From Bryobacter sp964387685 (GTDB lineage Bacteria > Acidobacteriota > Terriglobia > Bryobacterales > Bryobacteraceae), in assembly GCA_964387685.1 (NCBI GenBank), contig CAYLXK010000006.1, forward strand, positions 1 through 64,000: a DNA stretch of 64,000 nucleotides. The letters run 5' to 3'. Each line of letters starts with the position of its first letter. Position 1 is the stretch's first letter. A model generated the notes under the pieces. It saw nothing but the letters and a program-made list of their open reading frames with translations. It made no database searches and was not told the origin of the DNA. Positions 35,120 through 43,490 of the stretch are shown one piece after another. The position numbers and the translations under genes were made by a program.

Positions 35120-36962
35120 CCTTTTTGATGATGGCATCGAGTGGCGCCCGACCAGGACCAAGGTCTACGACGTGAGGGAGTGCGCCGCGGCTCACCCCTG
35201 TGAGATTTTGCTCGAAACGTGGCACATTGGCCAAGACAACGGCGTGCAGCATAGCGAAATCTACTACAGCGGCACCTTCGGCATCACGCTCTTGAATACG
35301 GCGTGGACCTTCGTGCCGGAAGCCAAGCAGGACTCGACGCCTTCAGCTGGCTCCAATGGATCCGGCAAGACCGTATCGCTTTCCGTTAGCTATCAAAATG
35401 CTCCCTACTTTTGGGGCGACCCGGACCTCTACCCGAAAGGAAAAGTCAAATTCGAGCTGAGCCTGCCTCTGAACGTTGTTGGCTACCGTCCTGGATATTC
35501 GAGCAACATGGGCAACGAAACGGCGAGCGAACCCGACTATGTTTTTGAGCCAAATTCAAACCCCACTTTCGCGGTCAGTAGCCAAATGGCCATCACAGGC
35601 AATGAGGTCGATGGCGCGACCGTGCTGGTTACCTCGCAGGATTTCGGAGGTGTGGGAATTCTACGCGCCCAAATGCAGATCGGAGGAGAATGGTTTTATG
35701 CGGACCACTCGCCAGCGGTGGACGAAAACGACCAGCCCGTCGGCGATGCCAGTTGCGCTGTGAACACGAACGATAAACGAGGCTTCGCCCAACTGCCGAT
35801 CGATGTCGACTGCAATTGGATCGCCGATAGTTGGGAGAAACCTTTTGTTCTGGCTGAAGGATTGTTGGAACGCGATGAGGATTCTGAGGCAAGCACACCC
35901 GCGCCGATTGTAGGCTACATTCGCGGAGATGGCTTTGGCGCGTATGACGAGTACAGGGGTTTCCACACCTTAGATTCCGCTGGCCAAAAGGTACACCAGA
36001 GGACCGATCCGAGGCGCCTGGATACGTTCTATTCAGACTTCACCACGGATGGAACGTTGGCAATTGCCGTTCGATCTTTGATAGCTGCGCGCTTACAGCC
36101 GACAGTTCTAACGTTCCACCAAGTTGCCGCCGATCAGTTTACTTACACCGGATTAGACTCCCGTGACCTAAACATCAACAGTGACGACCAACGCGAGGAG
36201 AAAAGAAACTTTGTTAACATCCTTGCCGATGGAACCGGTAATTCACAATACTGTGGCACGTCAGCACTAGGAGGAACAATCGACGGAAAACACAACACGC
36301 CGATTCGGATCTGCATTAGTGCGATTGCATCATTGTCGGCACTTCACAACATCGATAGCGCCACTATGTTAGCGGTAATTACTGCACACGAATACGGGCA
36401 TCGCGTTGGTCTCGATCATTATATCCGAGCGCACAATTACGTAGGAGCACCTGTCGGGCAGTCCCAGACATCCTCGATCGCTGACGGTCAGTACGCAGAC
36501 GCTAGCCTCGACAGGAGCTGGCTCTATTTGCATCTTCAGTATTTTGCACAACCCAGCGGAACTGGCGGCAATCCCATTCCAAATTTCTTGGACAAAATCA
36601 TCTGGAATTTCGGTGGACTTCTCGGGATTGCTCCTGCCACCTATCCGGGAACCAGCACTCCGGTTGGGCCGACGCCTGCCATCAATCCAACAGCAAGCCA
36701 AAGCGGCCAAAGAGTGCAGGGCCTGGCATTGAATTTTGCCAACACGCGCTTAGACCAGCCTACATTGCCTCCAAGTCTAGCGTCGCAGTATAGTCAACCG
36801 GTCTCCACGTGGCTTTATCACCCTCGCTATCTTATGAGCTACACCTTCTTTGCGCCAGATTTCGATCCGGTGCTCACTAATTACGTTTTCGCGCCGTCTG
36901 GCTTTATAGACAACTATCCAGGCGATGTTGCGTTTATACAACCGAATCTGAAGAAGAACTGA
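35085..36962 (+). CDS. Zinc metalloprotease-like protein (metzincin motif), N-terminally disrupted
   Basis: A frame open from GTG 35085 (next ATG 35115) to 36962. HEYGHRVGLDH at 36387-36419 is a full HExxHxxGxxH zinc motif. Upstream, ADSWEKPF and GDGFGAYDEYRGF...RTDPRRLDTFY match the calcium-like 'DEYRGF' linker found in several secreted metalloproteases. The rest is beta-rich and Asn/Ser/Thr rich, with lower GC than flanking genes. The product from this frame lacks a signal peptide, which supports the view that the N-terminus is lost through the frameshift at 35104-35135. It is followed 20 bp later by an exported protein. Confidence 0.75.
   Translation: MTAGLLSFSTMALFDDGIEWRPTRTKVYDVRECAAAHPCEILLETWHIGQDNGVQHSEIYYSGTFGITLLNTAWTFVPEAKQDSTPSAGSNGSGKTVSLSVSYQNAPYFWGDPDLYPKGKVKFELSLPLNVVGYRPGYSSNMGNETASEPDYVFEPNSNPTFAVSSQMAITGNEVDGATVLVTSQDFGGVGILRAQMQIGGEWFYADHSPAVDENDQPVGDASCAVNTNDKRGFAQLPIDVDCNWIADSWEKPFVLAEGLLERDEDSEASTPAPIVGYIRGDGFGAYDEYRGFHTLDSAGQKVHQRTDPRRLDTFYSDFTTDGTLAIAVRSLIAARLQPTVLTFHQVAADQFTYTGLDSRDLNINSDDQREEKRNFVNILADGTGNSQYCGTSALGGTIDGKHNTPIRICISAIASLSALHNIDSATMLAVITAHEYGHRVGLDHYIRAHNYVGAPVGQSQTSSIADGQYADASLDRSWLYLHLQYFAQPSGTGGNPIPNFLDKIIWNFGGLLGIAPATYPGTSTPVGPTPAINPTASQSGQRVQGLALNFANTRLDQPTLPPSLASQYSQPVSTWLYHPRYLMSYTFFAPDFDPVLTNYVFAPSGFIDNYPGDVAFIQPNLKKN
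35104..35135 (+). repeat. 16-bp imperfect tandem duplication causing a frameshift
   Basis: Two abutting 16-bp units, ccttttcgacgatggc (35104-35119) and cctttttgatgatggc (35120-35135). Both encode Phe-Asp-Asp-Gly, but in different frames because the period is not a multiple of three. They differ at two positions, both third codon bases. Confidence 0.85.
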
Positions 36963-36982
36963 TTACTTAACGGAGTGTAGAG

Positions 36983-37936
36983 ATGAGTCAGTTTGCATGG
37001 ATGGGGATATTCGTGATGGCTGTGGCTCTGCGTGCACAACCAAACAAGACTTTGTTGCCTTGTGAGCAAAGTATCAAGCTTACAGGCCAAGCTGGTCTCA
37101 CAAGTGAACTTGTGCTGACTCATCGCGAGTTTTTTGCAGGCGAGGTTATAGAAGGGGCGGTGTGGGTAAGAAATCTGGCTGGCGGCAGCCTCCTCATTCC
37201 GGTCCTCCGCCGTGACGAGATAGACTTTCAAGTACTGAAAAGGAGAACTTATCGCTCAGCGTATATCTACGAAAGTATTGTGGATTATATACTTCCGCCT
37301 CTTCCATCTCCTGGTGAGGTATGCGCTGTCGCTACCGAAACGCTTGCGCCCGGCAAAGCGATCCATTCTTCGTCTGCCGCTTACCAGCAGGAGTATATAA
37401 ATTCAGAGACCACTGGATCGATTGAGATGACTGTGCGAGGGGCCATTGGGCCAGGACGAGCCCAAGCTAGATTTCACAACCGGAATTTATCGGCGGAGTT
37501 TGCCGTCGTTCAGCAGGAAGTTCTGTCTGCGATGAGTGTCATTGAGCAAAGGGAAATCGTGGCACGGCAGGATTTCGGCCGCCGCGTGTTGGTGCTGAAA
37601 GTGGGCTCGGTATATGTTCTTGCGATCGCGAACGACGCAAGGTCACTGAAAGATCTTGCCGAAGAAAGTCTCCTTTTGCCAAAGTTGGAGAGGGAGGAGG
37701 TGAATCGGCGCTGGAACAATGTCGCATTGCACCGCCTTGCGGAGTCCGAGCACCCGATCGCACTCCTTGACGTCTCGGGTAACAACGCGGGAATCGTGCG
37801 CGAAGAGGACCTTCGCATCTCGACAAACGGGCGCGAGTTCCGATTTGTCGAAGTCCGAACAGAATCTTTTGAGAGGCGCAAGGCGTTTCGGCTTGGCACA
37901 AACGGGACCGGGATTGATTGGAAGATCTTGCGTTGA
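36983..37936 (+). CDS. Hypothetical exported protein downstream of the metalloprotease
   Basis: A 317-residue protein with a good ribosome site (ggagtg) before ATG 36983 and a signal peptide (FAWMGIFVMAVALRAQ). The first half is a beta-sandwich-like region (LVLTHREFFAGEVIEGAVWVRNLAGGSLLIPVL), the second half is mixed (FGRRVLVLKVGSVYVLAIANDARSLKDL, HPIALLDVSGNNAGI). I do not recognise a family. Its distance of 20 bp from the protease and similar low GC suggest they arrived together; an inhibitor or partner role is possible but unproven. Confidence 0.75.
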   Translation: MSQFAWMGIFVMAVALRAQPNKTLLPCEQSIKLTGQAGLTSELVLTHREFFAGEVIEGAVWVRNLAGGSLLIPVLRRDEIDFQVLKRRTYRSAYIYESIVDYILPPLPSPGEVCAVATETLAPGKAIHSSSAAYQQEYINSETTGSIEMTVRGAIGPGRAQARFHNRNLSAEFAVVQQEVLSAMSVIEQREIVARQDFGRRVLVLKVGSVYVLAIANDARSLKDLAEESLLLPKLEREEVNRRWNNVALHRLAESEHPIALLDVSGNNAGIVREEDLRISTNGREFRFVEVRTESFERRKAFRLGTNGTGIDWKILR

Positions 37937-37965
37937 TTCAAACGCGCCATCAAGGAGGCTCTTCA

Positions 37966-38276
37966 GTTCGGCCGCATCTCGACCGGGTTCACTCCCTTAT
38001 TCGTCGGCCCCGCCGCATCATTCGACAAGCTGCAAATAAAAGGTGCGGTTCTCCACCCGCGCCACATCGCTCTTGTCCGAGCGCGACTAATAACAGCCCG
38101 CCCACTTTTCCTGGTTCAGCCGGATCAAGGTTCCGTTTTCGACGAGTTCGTGGAGAATCGCGTCATACACCTCCGCAAACCCATCCACCCAACGAATCAA
38201 ATGCGTGTTCTGGCTCAACGGCACGGAAACGTCGCGGTCGTACCGCGTAGCGGTGGCCGTCCTATGATTCTGACAT
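37966..38276 (-). pseudogene. Decayed copy of the pckG 5' end
   Basis: This stretch aligns with about 34366-34736, the start and first 120 codons or so of pckG, in the same orientation. It keeps near-identical blocks (for example around 38015-38085 and 38180-38260) but carries a TAG at 38087-38089 where pckG has Tyr74. It also has a 45-bp deletion between two ccaccca repeats and other substitutions. It cannot encode protein. It sits just after the atypical block, so the block is flanked by a direct repeat of about 310 bp. Confidence 0.9.
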
Positions 38277-38354
38277 TAGGCCCTCTCCGGCCTCGATTTC
38301 CCCTCTTGACAGGCAAGCCTTCCGCCTGACAAGCTAAACTTTCTACTACGGTAC

Positions 38355-38789
38355 ATGGGCGCTTCTTTTCAAAACGAAACTGCGGTTCACACTCTGGAAT
38401 CCACCATCGATAGCGTGGACCGGGCCGAACTCCTCGTCGTCAGCATCGCCAAGAAAATCGGCTTCGGCGAGGACGACGAAAACTCCATCTCCATGGCCGT
38501 CCGCGAATCCATGGTCAACGCCGTCGCTCATGGAAATAAATACAACAACCGCAAGCATGTGCGATTAACCATTGAAGGCCATTCCGACAAAATCGTCGTG
38601 GAAATTGCCGACGAAGGCGAAGGCTTTGATGAAACGGCCGTCGCCGACCCCTTGGCCCAGGAAAACCTTCTCAAGCAGTCCGGCCGCGGCTTGCTGCTGA
38701 TGCGCGCCTTTATGGACGAATGCAGTCATTCCCGCCGCGAGCCCCAAGGTACCGTCGTCCGGATGGTAAAGTACTTCAAACCAGAATAG
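38355..38789 (+). CDS. Anti-sigma-factor-type ATPase (RsbW/SpoIIAB-like)
   Basis: A 144-residue GHKL ATPase domain. The N box is SMAVRESMVNAVAHGNKYNN, the G1 box IADEGEGFD, and the G2 box SGRGLLLMRAFMDE. It should bind a sigma factor or partner and phosphorylate the STAS protein encoded 28 bp downstream. A perfect TTGACA at 38305-38310 lies upstream, but no well-spaced -10 box is clear. The gene order kinase/antagonist matches partner-switch modules; no sigma factor is adjacent. Confidence 0.93.
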   Translation: MGASFQNETAVHTLESTIDSVDRAELLVVSIAKKIGFGEDDENSISMAVRESMVNAVAHGNKYNNRKHVRLTIEGHSDKIVVEIADEGEGFDETAVADPLAQENLLKQSGRGLLLMRAFMDECSHSRREPQGTVVRMVKYFKPE

Positions 38790-38817
38790 TTTTTTCAATT
38801 TTCCGAAGGAGAGCAAA

Positions 38818-39162
38818 GTGAGCGTAACAATGAACACCCGCCAAGTGGGCGACGTGACGGTGATCGACGCGGCCGGGCGCATTACCCTGGGCGAAGGTTC
38901 GAGCGCCTTTCGCGACACCATTAAGGACTTGGTCACCAAGGGCGACAAGAAAGTCGTTCTCAACCTTTCCGAAGTCAGCTACATCGATAGCTCCGGCATC
39001 GGCGAACTCGTCAGCGGTTTCACCACCGTCTCCAACGCCGGCGGCAAACTGAAGTTGGTCGGCCTCACCAAACGCGTGCAGGACCTCCTCCAGATCACCA
39101 AGCTCTACACCGTTTTCGAAGTCTTTGAAGACGAAGCCGCCGCCCTCGCCAGCTTCAGCTAA
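38818..39162 (+). CDS. STAS-domain anti-sigma factor antagonist (RsbV-like)
   Basis: A 114-residue STAS protein starting at GTG 38818 behind a strong Shine-Dalgarno (gaaggag). The strand-helix pattern DVTVIDAAGRITLGEGSSAFRDTIKDLV is followed by LNLSEVSYIDSSGIGELV, containing the Ser normally phosphorylated by the RsbW-like kinase. Unphosphorylated, it would bind the kinase and free its sigma factor. A classic terminator follows 26 bp after the stop. Confidence 0.95.
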   Translation: MSVTMNTRQVGDVTVIDAAGRITLGEGSSAFRDTIKDLVTKGDKKVVLNLSEVSYIDSSGIGELVSGFTTVSNAGGKLKLVGLTKRVQDLLQITKLYTVFEVFEDEAAALASFS

Positions 39163-39187
39163 ACCATCCTCTGGCCCTAAAATCGAA

Positions 39188-39211
39188 GGCGGCCCGCGCG
39201 GCCGCCTTTTT
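39188..39211 (+). terminator. Rho-independent terminator after the RsbW/RsbV pair
   Basis: A perfect 7-bp GC stem (ggcggcc at 39188-39194, ggccgcc at 39200-39206) with a 5-base loop is followed directly by five T (39207-39211). The next gene starts at ATG 39216, so that gene needs its own promoter inside or before the hairpin, or read-through. Confidence 0.9.
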
Positions 39212-39215
39212 GCAT

Positions 39216-40133
39216 ATGCGCGCCCTCCCGCTGCTCCTCATCGCTGCCTCCCTCCTCGCCCAATCTCGCGAGGGCTTTGTCAACGTCCCCGGCGGCCCAG
39301 TCTGGTACCGCGTCATCGGCTCTGGCAAAGACATCCCCCTCCTGGTCCTGCACGGCGGCCCCGGCGGCACTTCCTGCGGCTTCGCGCCCCTTGCCCCTCT
39401 GTCCGCCTCTCGGCCGATTGTCCTCTATGATCAACTCGGCTCCGGCCGCTCCGGCCGCCCTACGGATACTCGTCTCTGGCGCCTCGATCGCTTTCTCGAC
39501 GAGCTCGACGCCGTCCGCAAACAACTCCGCCTCAAGCGCATTCACCTCATGGGCCACTCCTGGGGCGGCGCCCTCGCCGCCGCCTACGCCCTCCGCCCCG
39601 GCGTCCGCGGCATCGAATCCCTCATCCTCGCCAGCCCCCTCTTAAGCACCCCCGACTGGATCCGCGACGCCGAGGACCTCCGTCGCGAACTGCCCCCCGA
39701 CGTCCAAGCTACCCTCCGCCGTCACGAAGCCGCCGGCACCACTACCAGTGCCGAATACCGCCAGGCCGAGCGCGAATACGTCGTCCGCTTCCTCATCCGT
39801 AATCCCAATCCGCCCCCCAATCCCGATTGCGCCGGCGCGCCATTGAATCGCGTCATCTATCAACACATGTGGGGCCCCTCGGAATTCCACGCCACCGGCA
39901 ACCTCCTTAGCTTCGACGTCACCCCCAGCCTCTCCCAGCTCCGCCTGCCCGTCCTTTTAATGGTGGGCGAGTTCGACGAAGCCCGTCCCTCCACCGCCGC
40001 CCGCTATCAAAAACTCATCCCCGGCTCGCGTCTCGCCGTAATCCCTGGCGCCGCCCACAGCCTCTTCACCGACAATCTCCCCGCCACCCTCGAAGCCCTC
40101 CAATCTTTCCTCAACCACGACAGAAAACCGTGA
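39216..40133 (+). CDS. Exported alpha/beta hydrolase, proline-iminopeptidase type
   Basis: A 305-residue protein from ATG 39216 with a signal peptide (MRALPLLLIAASLLAQ). Peptidase S33-type motifs are complete: oxyanion segment LVLHGGPGGTS, nucleophile elbow GHSWGGALA, Asp in VGEFDEARP and His in PGAAHSLF. Likely a periplasmic aminopeptidase or ester hydrolase of the prolyl-iminopeptidase family. Its stop overlaps the next gene (GTGA at 40130-40133). Confidence 0.9.
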   Translation: MRALPLLLIAASLLAQSREGFVNVPGGPVWYRVIGSGKDIPLLVLHGGPGGTSCGFAPLAPLSASRPIVLYDQLGSGRSGRPTDTRLWRLDRFLDELDAVRKQLRLKRIHLMGHSWGGALAAAYALRPGVRGIESLILASPLLSTPDWIRDAEDLRRELPPDVQATLRRHEAAGTTTSAEYRQAEREYVVRFLIRNPNPPPNPDCAGAPLNRVIYQHMWGPSEFHATGNLLSFDVTPSLSQLRLPVLLMVGEFDEARPSTAARYQKLIPGSRLAVIPGAAHSLFTDNLPATLEALQSFLNHDRKP

Positions 40134-40897
40134 CCTCTCACACCGAAAGCACCCACCTCATGATCGACGCCTGGAAGTTCATGGTGGGCCGCCTCCCCGG
40201 TTCCACCATCGAGCACTCCTCGGGCCTTGCCTCCACCTTCGCCCACGTCCCCCTCGTTTTCTTCAACGTTTCCCTCCCCGACCGGCCCACCCCGACCACC
40301 GCGGAATTCGAAGCCCTCCTGGCACTATCCAAAGCGCGCGCGGCCTCCTGCGCCCACGGCACTCTTCTTTGTGTTTGCGATGCCTGGGCCCCCGAAAATT
40401 GGCGCGATCAAGCCTCCACCCATGGCCTCTCCCCCCTCATGGACTTGACCGGCATGTCCGCCCCTTCCCTTCTGCCCCCCACGCGCCCCCTTCCCGCCCT
40501 CGATATCCGCCGCGTGGCCGACCTCCCCACCGCCACCCAGCTCGCCAATATCAACGCCCTCGCCTACGGCATGCCCACTGAGCTATTCAGTTGCATGTGG
40601 AACCTCCACCTTTGGACCGAAGACAACTTCGGCTACGTCGCCTATGTTGAAGGCCAAGCCGTCTCCACCGCCACGGTCTTTCTGGTCTCCGGCATCCTCT
40701 ATATCGCCCTCGTCGCCACGCTCCCCGGCCACCAGGGTAAAGGCTACGCCGAAGCCGTCCTGCGCCACGCGGCCGAACAAGCCGCCGCTTTCCACGGCCC
40801 CCACCGCCTCGTGCTACACGCCTCCGATATGGGCCGCCCCGTCTACCAGCGCATGGGCTTCAGCGGCGACTCCAAAATCGTCATTCTTTCCGCTTAA
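40130..40897 (+). CDS. GNAT-family N-acetyltransferase
   Basis: A 255-residue protein from GTG 40130, coupled to the hydrolase. The C-terminal half is a GNAT fold: VAYVEGQAVSTATVFLVSGILYIALVATLPGHQGKGYAEAVLRHA contains the acetyl-CoA pyrophosphate loop (GHQGKGYA), and VYQRMGF is the usual final motif. The N-terminal 130 residues may form a second, degenerate GNAT-like domain. Substrate unknown. Its end overlaps the convergent glycosylase gene by 17 bp. Confidence 0.9.
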   Translation: MTSHTESTHLMIDAWKFMVGRLPGSTIEHSSGLASTFAHVPLVFFNVSLPDRPTPTTAEFEALLALSKARAASCAHGTLLCVCDAWAPENWRDQASTHGLSPLMDLTGMSAPSLLPPTRPLPALDIRRVADLPTATQLANINALAYGMPTELFSCMWNLHLWTEDNFGYVAYVEGQAVSTATVFLVSGILYIALVATLPGHQGKGYAEAVLRHAAEQAAAFHGPHRLVLHASDMGRPVYQRMGFSGDSKIVILSA

Positions 40898-41375
40898 CCC
40901 ACCGCAACATCCGCTCCGCCCCCTTCGTAATCCCAATCCGCGGCGTCACATCGAACTCCTCCACCTTCTCCCCCTCCAGCAAGTACAGGGGCCCGGCTGT
41001 CAAATCGCTCCCATAGTGCCGCCCGTCCAGCCCAAAGCCCTTCGTCAACCTACCCGGCCCTTGAAAGCGCTCCGTCGAGCGAATCAACACACAGCCGGGC
41101 ACGCCCTCCTCCTCGGCCACCACGTTCAACATCCAGTGCAGCCCGTAGTTCAAATACAGATACGCATGCCCTGGCGGCCCAAACACCACCCGCGTCCTCT
41201 CCGTCCTGCCCCGGTACACATGCGCCGCCGGATCGCCATACGGCAGGTACGCCTCCACCTCCGTAATCGCGCTCTCCACGTCCCCATGCACCAGCACCTT
41301 TCCCAACAATCCCCGCGCCACTTCCGTCGTTGGCCTCGAAAAGAAGTTACGATCTAACTTTGTGCGACTCTTCAC
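40881..41375 (-). CDS. mpg: 3-methyladenine DNA glycosylase (AAG/MPG family)
   Basis: A 164-residue protein starting at GTG 41375 (KSRTKLDRNFFSRPTTEVARGLLGK); the frame is open to 41636 but that extension is antisense to thpR. Family landmarks: ITEVEAYLPYGDPAAHVYRGRTERT with the catalytic Glu, GHAYLYLNYGLHWMLNVV, and GPGRLTKGFGLDGRHYGSDL. It excises alkylated purines. It is slightly shorter than the usual 190 residues or so. The start region overlaps the divergent thpR start by 14 bp. Confidence 0.93.
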   Translation of the reverse strand: MKSRTKLDRNFFSRPTTEVARGLLGKVLVHGDVESAITEVEAYLPYGDPAAHVYRGRTERTRVVFGPPGHAYLYLNYGLHWMLNVVAEEEGVPGCVLIRSTERFQGPGRLTKGFGLDGRHYGSDLTAGPLYLLEGEKVEEFDVTPRIGITKGAERMLRWVKRKE

Positions 41376-41907
41376 TGGCTTGGCCTTGGAATACTCCGTG
41401 CGGCGCAATTTGGAACTCGTCCTCGAACACTTGCGCCCCCTCGCGCCCCTTTCCTGGGCCCCTCCGGACAACCTCCATATCACCACAAAGTTCATCGGCC
41501 CTTGGGGCCAAGACCGCCTCCCGGAACTCAAATCCGCCCTCGAGTCCCTCTCCCCCCGCGGTCCTCTCGAGCTCAAGGTCTCCGGCTTCGGCTGGTTCGA
41601 GAACCCACACAACCCCCGCGCCCTTTTTGCCGGCATCGCCTCTCGCGAATCTCTCAGCCAATTGAAGCAGGACGTCGAAACCGCCCTCGAACCCCTCGGC
41701 CTCCCCCGCGAGAATCGCCCCTACCGCCCCCACGTCACCCTCGCCCGCATCAAGGGTCCACAGGACCTCGCCGCCCTCCGCCAAGCCATTGCCGCCCTAC
41801 CCAGTTCCGACTTCGGCGTCATGTCCGCCACCAAGCATCTCCTCTATAAAAGCGAGCCCGGCGAGTCCGCCAGTGTCTACCGCGTCATCGGAGAATTCCC
41901 CCTCTAA
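41362..41907 (+). CDS. thpR: RNA 2',3'-cyclic phosphodiesterase
   Basis: A 181-residue 2H-family phosphoesterase. The two catalytic HxTx motifs are HITT (His39) and HVTL (His124). The opening MRLFTGLALEYSVRRNLELVLEHL is typical of ThpR/LigT. It hydrolyses 2',3'-cyclic phosphates on RNA. GTG start at 41362; the stop abuts the plsY ATG with no gap. Confidence 0.93.
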   Translation: MRLFTGLALEYSVRRNLELVLEHLRPLAPLSWAPPDNLHITTKFIGPWGQDRLPELKSALESLSPRGPLELKVSGFGWFENPHNPRALFAGIASRESLSQLKQDVETALEPLGLPRENRPYRPHVTLARIKGPQDLAALRQAIAALPSSDFGVMSATKHLLYKSEPGESASVYRVIGEFPL

Positions 41908-42525
41908 ATGAACCCCGCCTCCATCTACCAATGGGCCCTCCTGCCCTTAAGCTTCCTCATCGGTGCGCTCCCCTTCGGCGCTTGGATCGTCAAATGGCGC
42001 ACCGGCAAGGACGTCCGTGAATTGGGCAGCGGAAACATTGGCGCCACCAATGTGCTGCGCACCACCGGCAAACTCGAAGGCATCCTTACCCTCATACTCG
42101 ACATCTTCAAGGGCGTCGTCGCCGTCCGCATGGCCGAACGCGTCACGGAGGGCAACGTCTATTGGATGAGCGCCGCCGCCGTCCTCGTCATGCTCGGCCA
42201 CGCCTACTCGCCGCTCATGAATTTCCAAGGCGGCAAGGCCGTCGCTAGCTTTGTCGGCGCATTCTTGTACCTCACGCCCCTCCCCCTCCTCAGCGTCCTC
42301 CTCCTCTTCGTTGCCGTCGTCTGGCGCAGCCGCTTTATCTCGCTCGGCTCCATCGTTGCCGCCGCGCTCTTTCCCTTTGCTGTCTGGCTCATCCTCCACC
42401 CCGAGTGGCCCGTACTTGCCGCCGCGCTCTTCGCGGGCGTCTTCATCGTCTGGCGCCACCAAGCCAATTGGCAGCGCCTCCAGGCCGGCACGGAAAACGT
42501 CTTCCGCTGGAAAAAGTCCGCTTGA
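41908..42525 (+). CDS. plsY: Glycerol-3-phosphate acyltransferase PlsY
   Basis: A 205-residue membrane protein with five or so helices. PlsY signatures: GSGNIGATNVLRTTGK (block 1), LVMLGHAYSPLMNFQGGKAVASFVGAF (blocks 2-3 with the catalytic region). It uses acyl-phosphate to acylate glycerol-3-phosphate, the first step of phospholipid synthesis. The stop overlaps the gpsA start (TTGA), so the supplier of its substrate is translated with it. Confidence 0.96.
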   Translation: MNPASIYQWALLPLSFLIGALPFGAWIVKWRTGKDVRELGSGNIGATNVLRTTGKLEGILTLILDIFKGVVAVRMAERVTEGNVYWMSAAAVLVMLGHAYSPLMNFQGGKAVASFVGAFLYLTPLPLLSVLLLFVAVVWRSRFISLGSIVAAALFPFAVWLILHPEWPVLAAALFAGVFIVWRHQANWQRLQAGTENVFRWKKSA

Positions 42526-43490
42526 GCTCGGAACTCACCATCCTCGGCGCCGGCAGTTGGGGCACCGCCCTTGCGATCGCTCTCGCCCCCCGCTTTGATC
42601 GCCTTCATCTCTGGTCCCATAGTGCTGCCGCCGCTCTTGAGTCTTCGCGCGAAAACGCCACCTATCTCCCCGGCCTTCTTTTGCCCCCCAACGTCCTGGT
42701 CTCCGCCGATTTCGTCGCCTCTTCCTGGATCCTCACTGCTGTTCCTTCCCGTCACCTCCGCTCGACTCTCCGCCACCTGCGCCCCCCTTATCCCGTCCAC
42801 GTTGTCAGCGCCACCAAAGGCATCGAAGCCGTCAGCCACCTCCGCATGACGCAGATCATTGAGGCCGAATGGCCCACCCTCGCAGTCGCCGCTTTAAGCG
42901 GCCCCACCTTCGCCCGCGAGGTTGCCTCCGGCCTCCCCGCCGCCATCGTCATCGCGAGCGAGAAGGAATCCTTCGCCACCGCCTTCCAATCCCGCTGCTC
43001 GGTCGCACCCCTGCGCTTCTACACCAACTCCGACCTTAGGGGAGTGGAACTCGCGGGAGCCTTAAAAAACCCCATCGCCATCGCCGCCGGCGCCGTCGAA
43101 GGCCTCGGCCTGGGCGCCAATTCCATGGCCGCCTTGATCACTCGCGGCCTCGCCGAAATCGGCCGTCTCATTGAAGCCTCGGGCGGCCGCGCCTCGACCG
43201 TCTCCGGCCTCGCCGGCCTTGGCGACCTCGTCCTTACCTGCACCGGCCACCTCAGCCGTAACCGCCGCATCGGCCTCGAACTCGCCAAAGGCCGCCCCCT
43301 CACCGCAATCCTCGCCGACTCCCCCATGGTCGCCGAAGGCGTCGAGACCACCCCCGTCGCTCTCGACCTAGCCCAAAGCCTCCACGTCGAACTCCCCATC
43401 ATTTCCGCCGTCCAACAAATGCTCCTCGGCCACCCCCCCCTCGACCTCCTCCGCCGACTCCTCGACCGCTCCCCCAAAGCCGAGGTCTAA
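42522..43490 (+). CDS. gpsA: Glycerol-3-phosphate dehydrogenase (NAD(P)+)
   Basis: A 322-residue enzyme beginning at TTG 42522 inside the plsY stop. Rossmann motif LTILGAGSWGTALAIAL, then VVSATKGIE, AALSGPTFAREVASG, VELAGALKNPIAIAAGAVEGLGLG with the catalytic Lys, and SGLAGLGDLVLTCTG. It makes sn-glycerol-3-phosphate from DHAP, feeding PlsY. No other plausible start exists upstream without running far into plsY. Confidence 0.96.
   Translation: MSSELTILGAGSWGTALAIALAPRFDRLHLWSHSAAAALESSRENATYLPGLLLPPNVLVSADFVASSWILTAVPSRHLRSTLRHLRPPYPVHVVSATKGIEAVSHLRMTQIIEAEWPTLAVAALSGPTFAREVASGLPAAIVIASEKESFATAFQSRCSVAPLRFYTNSDLRGVELAGALKNPIAIAAGAVEGLGLGANSMAALITRGLAEIGRLIEASGGRASTVSGLAGLGDLVLTCTGHLSRNRRIGLELAKGRPLTAILADSPMVAEGVETTPVALDLAQSLHVELPIISAVQQMLLGHPPLDLLRRLLDRSPKAEV

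Noticed and set aside
38300..38340. Sigma-70 promoter before the RsbW-like gene
   Set aside because: A perfect TTGACA is present, but the nearest -10-like hexamers are 19 or 23 bases away and poor, so it is only mentioned in the gene entry.
39188..39220. TTG 39210 as start of the alpha/beta hydrolase
   Set aside because: It lies in the terminator T-tract; ATG 39216 gives a normal signal peptide.
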